Of a DNA stretch of 64,000 bases, positions 43,488 to 51,055 are shown piece after piece; the stretch's first letter is position 1, and every line of letters starts with the position of its first letter. This stretch comes from an uncultured Duncaniella sp. Lineage in GTDB: Bacteria; Bacteroidota; Bacteroidia; Bacteroidales; Muribaculaceae. Under the pieces are notes generated by a model. It saw only the letters and a list, made by a program, of their open reading frames with translations, was not told the DNA's origin and made no database searches. The DNA lies in contig CAJTJG010000005.1 of the NCBI GenBank assembly GCA_910576785.1, forward strand, positions 82,612 through 146,611. The letters are read 5' to 3'. Both the position numbers and the translations under genes were made by a program.

Positions 43488-45368
43488 ATGAGCACCAACA
43501 TACTTTCCATGGCCACATATGCGGCCATAGCCCTGAGTTCCCTCTCGGCATCGGCCGAGAGCATCCTCGACTTCTCATACAATTCGGAGGGTGCCGTCCC
43601 TAACATTTTCGGTTTTGAAAAGACCGAGAGCTACGACATAGCCATACGCGTCGACGATCCGTCGCTCGTAGGCTGTCAGGTGGTAGGCATGTCCGTTTCA
43701 TTCATGCCATCGGCCGACGAAGCCGACAATGTCAGCGCATGGATGACAAAGGATCTGACACTGAAGAAGATCGATGGCAAGAAGGTCAACATCCCTGACA
43801 TCACGAGCCAGACCGTAACTCCCGCCGAGGGCATGATAGACGTGACCTTCGATGCCCCCTATACCATCACCGAAGCCGGTGTATACGTAGGCTATTCATT
43901 CAACATCAAGATGATAGACTCGGAATACGCGCTCTACCCGGTGGCAGTAGTCCCGGGCGACAACGAGAACGGCCTCTATCTCCACACCTCGCGCAGCCGC
44001 CTCAAATGGATGAACTACGTGGAGCGCATCGGGGGCGTCAGCGCGATGGTACTCAAGATCAAGGGCGACTTCTCGGCCAACTCCGCCGGGATCAGCCTCC
44101 CGGAGACCATCTATCTCCCTGTCGGCAAGGCCACATCAGTCGATGTATCCCTGACAAACCATGGATCAGAACCGGTGAAATCAATCAAATACACCTACTC
44201 CGCCGGAACTGTCAGCGGCACAAAGAGCCTTACTCTCGACAATCCCATCAAAGCCATCTACGGCACATCTTCAAAAGTGACCTTGCCGTTGGATGCGTTC
44301 AGCGAGCTCGGCAACTTCGACATGACAGTGACGGTCGACAAGATCAACGGTGAGGCCAACGCCGACCGCTTCGCCGAGGCCAAGTCACCTCTCGAAGTGC
44401 TCCCGTTCGTCCCCGTCAACCGTCCGCTCGTAGAGGAATATACCGGCACATGGTGCGGATATTGCCCCCTGGGATACGTGACCCTCGAAACCATGAAGGC
44501 CGAATACGATGCCGACTTCATTGCTCTCGCCTATCATGACAGCGACCCTATGGCTGTCGTACCCGATTCGGAATGGCCCTCATACGTGGACGGATTCCCG
44601 ATGGCCTTCGTAAACCGCGGCATGGAATTATCACCCGATGAGATCCCGATGGTATGGTCAGGCGACCGATCGTCATTTGTGCCCGTCGACATCAGCGTCA
44701 ACGCATCGTGGACAGACGATACCAAGACTATCCTCCGCGCCACAGCTACAGTAACCGCTGCAAAGGATCTCACCGGCATGGACTATGCCATCGCCTATGC
44801 ACTCGTGGCCGACGGTCTGAAAGGCCCGTCAGATCCTCAGGACAAAAACTACAAGGACTGGCTGCAGAGCAATTACTTCGACGAAGACGATCCTCTGACC
44901 GGCGTACACGCCGATCTCTTCAACACCGGTGAGAGCAAGATAGCCGGACTCGAATTCAACGATGTGATACTCAGCCTCTCATCCGCATACGGCGAATACG
45001 GCTCACTGCCTTCTGACTTCACTGCCGGGGTGACACAGTCACACTCATACACCTTCGACCTCACCGGCACGGAAAATGCCGCCATACTTGAGCTCGTGAA
45101 GCAGAATCCCGACCGTGTGAGAGTAGTCGCAATAGTCATGGACACATACGACGAAGTGTCGGTCAACTGCAATTCATCCGACTACGCCGACGGTTCTGCC
45201 TTCTCCGGCATCACCAATACCGTCACCCCCGCCGGCAATGTGATAGATACAGAATACTACGACCTTACAGGACGCCGCATCATCAACCCCTCCACCGGCA
45301 TATATGTCAAGAAAGAGATCATGGACAATGGCTCGCACCGCGTCAGCAAAGTGGCCAACCATCAGTAA
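43488..45368 (+). CDS. Omp28-like secreted protein with thioredoxin-like CGYC motif
   Basis: A 626-residue exported protein (signal peptide about 1-23). The N-terminal 300 residues are beta-rich. From about 312 (RPLVEEYTGTWCGYCPLGY) it has an Omp28-type thioredoxin-like domain with redox-like Cys323 and Cys326, continuing into DFIALAYHDSDPM and a cis-Pro-like GFPMAFVNRG. Residues about 405-590 are another beta domain. The tail TEYYDLTGRRIINPSTGIYV is the same type of sorting signal as in the gene upstream. Possible role: surface or periplasmic thiol chemistry, unproven. A 32-base perfect palindrome follows the stop. Confidence 0.82.
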   Translation: MSTNILSMATYAAIALSSLSASAESILDFSYNSEGAVPNIFGFEKTESYDIAIRVDDPSLVGCQVVGMSVSFMPSADEADNVSAWMTKDLTLKKIDGKKVNIPDITSQTVTPAEGMIDVTFDAPYTITEAGVYVGYSFNIKMIDSEYALYPVAVVPGDNENGLYLHTSRSRLKWMNYVERIGGVSAMVLKIKGDFSANSAGISLPETIYLPVGKATSVDVSLTNHGSEPVKSIKYTYSAGTVSGTKSLTLDNPIKAIYGTSSKVTLPLDAFSELGNFDMTVTVDKINGEANADRFAEAKSPLEVLPFVPVNRPLVEEYTGTWCGYCPLGYVTLETMKAEYDADFIALAYHDSDPMAVVPDSEWPSYVDGFPMAFVNRGMELSPDEIPMVWSGDRSSFVPVDISVNASWTDDTKTILRATATVTAAKDLTGMDYAIAYALVADGLKGPSDPQDKNYKDWLQSNYFDEDDPLTGVHADLFNTGESKIAGLEFNDVILSLSSAYGEYGSLPSDFTAGVTQSHSYTFDLTGTENAAILELVKQNPDRVRVVAIVMDTYDEVSVNCNSSDYADGSAFSGITNTVTPAGNVIDTEYYDLTGRRIINPSTGIYVKKEIMDNGSHRVSKVANHQ

Positions 45369-45394
45369 GCCTGTCATGATTGACAAAAATACAT

Positions 45395-45466
45395 AGGACA
45401 GATAAAAGAGAAAAGTGACCGAAGTTGAGAATTAAACTTCGGTCACTTTTCTCTTTTATCTGTCCT
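45395..45466. terminator. Perfect 32-base palindrome between convergent genes (bidirectional terminator or repeat)
   Basis: 45395-45426 is perfectly complementary to 45435-45466 with an 8-base loop (GAGAATTA). The arms have purine-rich AAAAGAG and AAAAGTGAC runs, so each strand ends in a T-rich 3' arm. It lies between the convergent Omp28-like and S9 peptidase genes and can terminate both. It starts AGGAC and carries AAAAGTGAC at the same distance as the palindrome at 59948-60032, suggesting a repeat family. Confidence 0.85.
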
Positions 45467-45488
45467 TGTGTATCATTCTATAGGTCAA

Positions 45489-47654
45489 TCACGAGGCCGA
45501 CCCGTTTTTCTGCTGAGGCTTGAGCCAGCGGTCAAACCAACGGAAGAAGAGACGCTGCCACATGATAGCGTTCTGAGGCTTGAGGATCCAATGGTTCTCA
45601 TCAGGATATATCACCATCTCGGCGGGAATGCCGCGGAGCTTGGCGGCATTGAACGCCATCTCACCCTGCGATGAAAGGATACGGTAGTCCAGTTCGCCGT
45701 GCGATATCATGATGGGGGTATCCCAGTTGTCCACAAACTTGTGGGGCGAGAGAGCGAATGTGCGCTGTGCTATGGCATTGTCCTTGCGCCAGAAAGCACC
45801 GTAGTCGGGAGCATCGGCAGTATTGGCCGGAGCATTGACAGCACCGCCACCCATATCCCAGTTGGCAAACCAGGTCTCCTCTGTCTCAAGATACTGCGCC
45901 TCCATGTTGAAGATACCTGCATGGGCGAGCAGAGCGGCAAAGCGCTTCTGGTGATTGCCGGCAAGCCAGTAGACAGAGAATCCGCCATAGCTTGCACCGG
46001 TGGCTCCGATGCGGGCCGGATCGATATAGGGATACTGCTTCATATAGTCCACAGCCGCGAGATAGTCACGCATGTTCTGACCGCCGTAGTCACCCGAGAT
46101 CTGGGCATTCCACTCCGTGCCGAAGCCGGGGAGGCCGCGACGGTTGGGAGCTATGATCACATAGCCGTTGGAAGCCATGAGAGCGAAGTTCCAGCGATAG
46201 CTCCAGAACTGGCTTACAGCCTGCTGCGGACCGCCCTGACAGTAGAGAAGCGACGGATATGTCTTGGTGGAGTCGAAGTCCGGCGGATATACGGCCCATA
46301 CGAGCATCTCCTTGCCATCGGTGGTGGGAACCATCTTCTTCTCGACGGTAGGCATCCTGAGCGATGCGAGCAGCTCGGTATTGACATTGGATATCTGAGC
46401 CACCTCACCGGAGGCATCAACGCGGAACACCTCGTTGGGGTAGAGCATGGAGTGGCGGAGTGTGACGAGCGATCCGTCGGCCGCAGGGGCGAGAGCGGCA
46501 TAGTCACACACGCCGTCGGCCACAACTTTCACCTCCTTGGTAGCGGCATCGATGCTGAAGATCGGTGTCACACCATCCTTGGCGGCGATGAAGTAGAGAC
46601 TTGCGCCCGAGGGATGCCAGGCTATGGCATCGGCGGTGTAGTCCCATCCTGAGGTGAGATCGGTCTTCTCGCCTGTGGTCATATCGAGGACGAAGATACG
46701 GTTCTTGTCGCTCTCATAGCCGTCACGCTCCATGGAGAGGAACGCGAGCTTGGAGCCGTCGGGCGAGAATGCAGGAGCGGTATCATAGCCCATCATACCC
46801 TCGGTGAGGTTGCGGGTGGTCTTGTCGGCGAGGTTATAGAGGAAAAGATCCGAGTTGGTGGATATGGCATAGTTCACACCCTCCTTCTTGCGGGAGGTGT
46901 AGACGAGGCTCTTCGAGTCGGGAGCCCATGCGAACGACTCCACGCCACCAAACGGACGCATGGGTGATTCATATCTCAGCTCATCGGCCATGATATCCTC
47001 GAGATTGGTCACCTTGGCACCGTCGAAGTCACCGATGAAGGGATGGGGTATCTCGGTGATCCACTCATCCCAATGCTTGTACATGAGATCGTCTATCACA
47101 CGTCCGGTAGCCTTGGGGAGGTCGGGATAGATCTCCTGGGCATCACGCGAATACTTGACGGTGGATACGAGCACGATCTTCGAGCCGTCGGGCGATACGA
47201 GGAAACCCTCGATACCCTTCTCGAGCGATGTCACCTGTGTGCGTCCCGATCCGTCGGCATTCATGACCCACATCTGCGGCTTGCCGTCCACTGGATATGT
47301 GAACGCGATCTTGTCGCCCTCACCGAGCCAGGCGAAACCGCCCTCGCTCGAGGGTGTGCGGGTGATGCGCTTGAGGTCAGAGCCGTCAAGATTCATCGTA
47401 TAGAGATCGGCATTGCTCTTGTTGAGCTCCACGCTCTCGTATGATATGGCGAAGAGCACCTTCTTGCCGTTGGGCGATACCTTCACCTCGCTCACGCGGC
47501 CAAGAGCCTCGAGGGCATCTATGTTGAATATCCCGTCGGTGGTCTTATAGTCGGGCTTATCTATTATGGTCTCGCCCTCACCTCCGGCGCCTGTAGCGCA
47601 GGAAGCCACCATGGCGGCCATGGCTGTGGATATCATGATGTGCTTTATGTTCAT
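45489..47654 (-). CDS. S9-family prolyl oligopeptidase-like serine peptidase (lipoprotein)
   Basis: A 721-residue peptidase with an N-terminal lipobox (MVASC, Cys19), so probably periplasmic or surface-anchored. Residues about 45-440 form a TolB/WD-like propeller (repeated SPDGSKI, SPDGSKLAF and similar). The alpha/beta-hydrolase domain carries Ser555 in GASYGGF, Asp656 in HGELDYRI and His688 in DENHWI. It resembles dipeptidyl or acylaminoacyl peptidases of Bacteroidetes that trim peptides for uptake. Ten bases behind prs. Confidence 0.92.
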   Translation of the reverse strand: MNIKHIMISTAMAAMVASCATGAGGEGETIIDKPDYKTTDGIFNIDALEALGRVSEVKVSPNGKKVLFAISYESVELNKSNADLYTMNLDGSDLKRITRTPSSEGGFAWLGEGDKIAFTYPVDGKPQMWVMNADGSGRTQVTSLEKGIEGFLVSPDGSKIVLVSTVKYSRDAQEIYPDLPKATGRVIDDLMYKHWDEWITEIPHPFIGDFDGAKVTNLEDIMADELRYESPMRPFGGVESFAWAPDSKSLVYTSRKKEGVNYAISTNSDLFLYNLADKTTRNLTEGMMGYDTAPAFSPDGSKLAFLSMERDGYESDKNRIFVLDMTTGEKTDLTSGWDYTADAIAWHPSGASLYFIAAKDGVTPIFSIDAATKEVKVVADGVCDYAALAPAADGSLVTLRHSMLYPNEVFRVDASGEVAQISNVNTELLASLRMPTVEKKMVPTTDGKEMLVWAVYPPDFDSTKTYPSLLYCQGGPQQAVSQFWSYRWNFALMASNGYVIIAPNRRGLPGFGTEWNAQISGDYGGQNMRDYLAAVDYMKQYPYIDPARIGATGASYGGFSVYWLAGNHQKRFAALLAHAGIFNMEAQYLETEETWFANWDMGGGAVNAPANTADAPDYGAFWRKDNAIAQRTFALSPHKFVDNWDTPIMISHGELDYRILSSQGEMAFNAAKLRGIPAEMVIYPDENHWILKPQNAIMWQRLFFRWFDRWLKPQQKNGSAS

Positions 47655-47664
47655 AACCCTGGGA

Positions 47665-48609
47665 TTATTTTATGAGATACTGTGAGGATATCGACTCGTG
47701 GGTATGGACACGGCGTATGGTGTCGGCAAAGAGTCGGGCCACCGAAAGGATGGTAGCCTTGCGGCAGTTCTTGTGGAAGGGGATGGAGTTGGTGAACATC
47801 ATCTCGGTGAGCGAGCAGCTGTCTACACGCTCGGAGGCGGGATCACTCATGATGGCATGCGAGCAGAGAGCGCGTACAGAGCGTGCACCTGACTCTTTCA
47901 TGAGGTCGGCGGCCTTGGTGATGGTACCTGCCGTATCGACCATATCGTCTATGATGATGACATCCTTGTCGGTGACATCACCGATGACAGTCATGTTGGC
48001 CACGACATTGGCCTTGGCACGCTGCTTGTGGCAGAGCACGAGGGGCACGTTGAGATACTTGGCATAGCTGTTGGCACGCTTTGCGCCACCCACGTCGGGC
48101 GAGGCTATGACAAGATTCTCAAGTCCGAGCGTCTGGATATAGGGGATGAATACCGACGAGGCATAGAGATGGTCCACAGGTATATCAAAGAATCCCTGGA
48201 TCTGATCGGCGTGAAGATCCATGGTGATGACACGGTCCACACCTGCTGTCGTGAGAAGATTTGCCACAAGCTTGGCGGCTATGGAGACGCGTGGCTTGTC
48301 CTTGCGGTCCTGACGGGCCCACCCGAAATATGGCATCACGGCAATGATCGAATCGGCCGACGCACGCTTGGCGGCATCGATCATGAGCAGAAGCTCCATG
48401 AGATTGTCCGAGTTGGGGAATGTGGACTGCACGAGATATACCTCGCATCCACGGATCGATTCCTCGAACGAAACTTCAAATTCACCGTCGGCAAAGTACT
48501 GGATGTTCATTTTACCGAGGTTGCATCCAAGGTCACGGCAGATTTCCTCAGCCATGTACTGCGACTTGGTTCCGGCAAAGACTTTGATTGGTGGCAAGTT
48601 GTCAATCAT
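47665..48609 (-). CDS. prs: Ribose-phosphate pyrophosphokinase
   Basis: A 314-residue cytosolic PRPP synthetase (ribose-5-phosphate + ATP). Landmarks are the flexible-loop Lys-Arg region in PYFGWARQDRKDKPR, MDLHADQIQGFF with the catalytic His, and the PRPP loop IIDDMVDTAGTI. PRPP feeds nucleotide, His and Trp synthesis. Length is typical of class I enzymes. The S9 peptidase gene follows closely; this pairing has no obvious metabolic link. Confidence 0.96.
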   Translation of the reverse strand: MIDNLPPIKVFAGTKSQYMAEEICRDLGCNLGKMNIQYFADGEFEVSFEESIRGCEVYLVQSTFPNSDNLMELLLMIDAAKRASADSIIAVMPYFGWARQDRKDKPRVSIAAKLVANLLTTAGVDRVITMDLHADQIQGFFDIPVDHLYASSVFIPYIQTLGLENLVIASPDVGGAKRANSYAKYLNVPLVLCHKQRAKANVVANMTVIGDVTDKDVIIIDDMVDTAGTITKAADLMKESGARSVRALCSHAIMSDPASERVDSCSLTEMMFTNSIPFHKNCRKATILSVARLFADTIRRVHTHESISSQYLIK

Positions 48610-48663
48610 AAGATTTTATGTGTGATAATGAAGAGTTTACGCCACAAGGGCGATTTACGTGTG

Positions 48664-48671
48664 CAAAATTA
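48664..48671 (-). promoter_or_regulatory. -7 box for prs
   Basis: TAATTTTG on the minus strand, 54 bases before the prs ATG. The nearest TTTG upstream is 24 bases away, longer than usual. Confidence 0.5.
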
Positions 48672-48729
48672 CGAAAAATCCGAGTATCATCACTCCAAAT
48701 GGCAGGATTTTTTACCATACAAAAGCAAA

Positions 48730-48757
48730 AAGGGTGTCTCCCGGCGGAGACACCCTT
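48730..48757 (-). terminator. Terminator of the YidE-type transporter gene
   Basis: A perfect 12-base stem (48730-48741 with 48746-48757; AAGGGTGTCTCC type arms) and a 4-base loop, followed on the minus strand by TTTTTGCTTTTG. It lies 19 bases beyond the transporter stop. Confidence 0.85.
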
Positions 48758-48776
48758 CCCATATATTAAGATATGT

Positions 48777-50426
48777 CTAAAAGAGACAGAGTATGAGGGC
48801 CTGTGCGGCTACCACTCGCAGGAACATGGTGAGCGGGTAGACCGTGGAGTAGGCCACGGCGGGAGCATCGCTGCCTGTCGAGTTGTTGGCATAGGCGAGC
48901 GCGGGAGGATCGGTGCATCCGCCTGACACGAGACCCATTATGGTGAGATAGTTTATCTTGTAGACACCGCGGGCTATGAGTCCGACCGTGAGCAGAGGGA
49001 TGAATGTGATGATGAAACCCCAGATGACCCACCACATACCGGTGGTGTTGAACACGGTCTCGGCAAATCCCTTGCCTGACGATATACCGACAGAGGCGAG
49101 GAAGAGGCATATGCCAAGCTCTCGCATGAGCAGCGATGCCGACGAGGAGGTATAGGTGACGAGCTTCATCTTATAGCCGAAGCGGCTGATGAGAATGGCT
49201 ACGACGAGGGGACCGCCGGCGAGACCGAGTTTCATGCCGAAGCCCACATTGATCGAGCCTACTATTATACCGAACATGATACCCACGAAGATAGTGATGA
49301 GGTTGGGCTGGTTGAGACGCTTCATCGAATTGCCCAGACGTGTGGAGAGGCGCTCTATGTCGTTGGGGTCGCCCACCACCACGAGGCGGTCGCCCACCTG
49401 CAGGCGCAGATGGGGTGTGGCAAGCAGATCCACACCGGCACGGTTGACACGTGTGCAGTTGAGGCTATAGGCGGTATGGAGCCTGAGCGAGCCGAGGGCC
49501 ACGCCATTGTATTTGCTCTGTGTCACCACGATGCGGCGGGAAAGCACGGTGCTCTGCACCTCTTCCCAGTCCATCTCTATCTCATGGCCCACCACCCCGT
49601 GGAATTTCATCTCATCCAAGGGGCCGAGCACGGCTATGATCTTGTCTCCCACATGGAGCTCGGTCTTGGAGGTGGGGATAATCACCTTGCCGTCAGCGCC
49701 AAGCACACGGGACACCACGAAGTCGCAGTCGAGTATCTGATGAAGTTCGTAGAGGGTCTTTCCATCGATAAGTCTGTTGGTCACCTCAAATGACTTTATG
49801 ATAGGCTTCTGAAGGCTCTCCTCGTTTTCGGCCTCGATGGCCTTGATCTCATCCTCCACCTTGATGCCGAACACGGCCTTGACCACAAGCATGGAGAGGA
49901 TGATGCCGATCACACCGAGGGGATAGGCTGCGGCATAACCCATGGCCATGATGTTGATGGCCTCGGTGGTGCCGGCTGTCTGCTGGGCGGCAGCGAGACC
50001 GGGGGTGTTGGTCACGGCACCCGACATCACGCCGACAAGGGCGGATATGGATGTATTGCCGTCAATGTAGAATATCGCGAGCACTATGGCGACGTTTAGG
50101 GCTATAATCCCGACAGCAAGCATGTTGAGCAGTATGCCTCCCTTCTTGAATGAAGAGAAGAAACCTGGACCTACCTGCAGACCGATGGCGAAGATGAACA
50201 GTATGAGACCGAACTCTCGCACGAATTTAAGTACTTCCGGATTAACAACATAGCCGAAGTGGCCCATGATGATACCCACGAACAACACAAATGTGACTCC
50301 AAGCGAGATCCCTCCCAGCTTGAGCTTTCCGAGAAAGATTCCGGCGGCGATCACGAACGAATAGAGCACCAGGGTACTCGCAAGTTCCATGTGGCCGGGA
50401 CCTATCAAGTCAATTAGCCATTCCAT
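48777..50426 (-). CDS. YidE/YbjL-type putative transporter (AAE family)
   Basis: A 549-residue membrane protein of the aspartate:alanine exchanger family. Two homologous membrane halves (about 1-175 and 375-549) carry the paired re-entrant motifs SGAVTNTPGLAAAQ and SGGCTDPPALAYAN. Between them sit two TrkA-C-like cytosolic domains (about 205-285 and 290-370). Such proteins probably exchange small anions or amino acids; the substrate is unknown. It is a single-gene unit, with its own promoter and a strong terminator. Confidence 0.92.
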   Translation of the reverse strand: MEWLIDLIGPGHMELASTLVLYSFVIAAGIFLGKLKLGGISLGVTFVLFVGIIMGHFGYVVNPEVLKFVREFGLILFIFAIGLQVGPGFFSSFKKGGILLNMLAVGIIALNVAIVLAIFYIDGNTSISALVGVMSGAVTNTPGLAAAQQTAGTTEAINIMAMGYAAAYPLGVIGIILSMLVVKAVFGIKVEDEIKAIEAENEESLQKPIIKSFEVTNRLIDGKTLYELHQILDCDFVVSRVLGADGKVIIPTSKTELHVGDKIIAVLGPLDEMKFHGVVGHEIEMDWEEVQSTVLSRRIVVTQSKYNGVALGSLRLHTAYSLNCTRVNRAGVDLLATPHLRLQVGDRLVVVGDPNDIERLSTRLGNSMKRLNQPNLITIFVGIMFGIIVGSINVGFGMKLGLAGGPLVVAILISRFGYKMKLVTYTSSSASLLMRELGICLFLASVGISSGKGFAETVFNTTGMWWVIWGFIITFIPLLTVGLIARGVYKINYLTIMGLVSGGCTDPPALAYANNSTGSDAPAVAYSTVYPLTMFLRVVAAQALILCLF

Positions 50427-50464
50427 AAATTATAACAATCTTTTTCCTTTGTTTTTTCGAGGTG

Positions 50465-50498
50465 CAAAGGTAAGACTTTTCCACGGATTTTTAACAAA
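50465..50498 (-). promoter_or_regulatory. Promoter of the YidE-type gene
   Basis: On the minus strand TTTG (50498-50495), 22 bases, TACCTTTG (50472-50465); 38 bases to the ATG. Confidence 0.55.
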
Positions 50499-50561
50499 AT
50501 TTATCCATTTATTTTTTCATCTACGTGACATTACCGCACCTTTCAGGGTTCTCTGCGGGGC

Positions 50562-50569
50562 TAACTTTG
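50562..50569 (+). promoter_or_regulatory. -7 box for the small 50597 gene
   Basis: TAACTTTG, 27 bases ahead of the ATG at 50597. Only a TTTC is found near the -33 position. Confidence 0.5.
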
Positions 50570-50596
50570 CAGAAACAACACATAAAAAGCAAAATA

Positions 50597-51055
50597 ATGA
50601 AAAAGGAAAAATGGAACAAGCCCCTGTCAAAACGCGCCTACGAGAAAATCAAGGAGAAAGCACTCATAGGTGTTACCATCGCAGGCCGCGAGCTTGACTT
50701 CGAGGAGTTTGAGGAGACAATAGACATTTATATAGAAAAAGGCAAGGTGGTGCTCCCCTGGTGTGACCATCATGACATCTACGATATCATCTTCCATATG
50801 ATCAAGGATGACATCGACACAGCCATGCGCCGCTCCCGTCAGGCCCGCGAGCGCGCCGCAGCACGCCGCAAAGCCAGGGAACAGACCAAGCGCACCCCCG
50901 TAGAGCAGACCGACAATGAAAACTCCGGCCACACGGACTATGCCATGCAGCCGGAGCAGGATGATTATCGTATGTCTGCCGCAGTGAAGCCTCAACCGGC
51001 CCCCGGCAGCATGAACGGGAATGGCGGGATCACTTCACCACCACACGGCGTGTGA
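50597..51055 (+). CDS. Small charged protein of unknown function
   Basis: A 152-residue cytosolic protein I do not recognise. Residues 1-80 look folded (ALIGVTIAGRELDFEEFEET, VVLPWCDHHDIYDIIFHMI); 80-105 form an Arg/Ala-rich helix (RRSRQARERAAARRKAREQ) that could bind nucleic acid; the tail is disordered, rich in Gln, Pro and Gly. The frame opens at 50525, before the promoter box, so the ATG at 50597 is chosen. Its last 26 bases overlap the 3' end of the convergent endonuclease gene. No close partner on its strand. Confidence 0.72.
   Translation: MKKEKWNKPLSKRAYEKIKEKALIGVTIAGRELDFEEFEETIDIYIEKGKVVLPWCDHHDIYDIIFHMIKDDIDTAMRRSRQARERAAARRKAREQTKRTPVEQTDNENSGHTDYAMQPEQDDYRMSAAVKPQPAPGSMNGNGGITSPPHGV

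Noticed and set aside
45699..46652. Plus-strand open frame opposite the S9 peptidase
   Set aside because: Shadow of the peptidase's conserved catalytic half.
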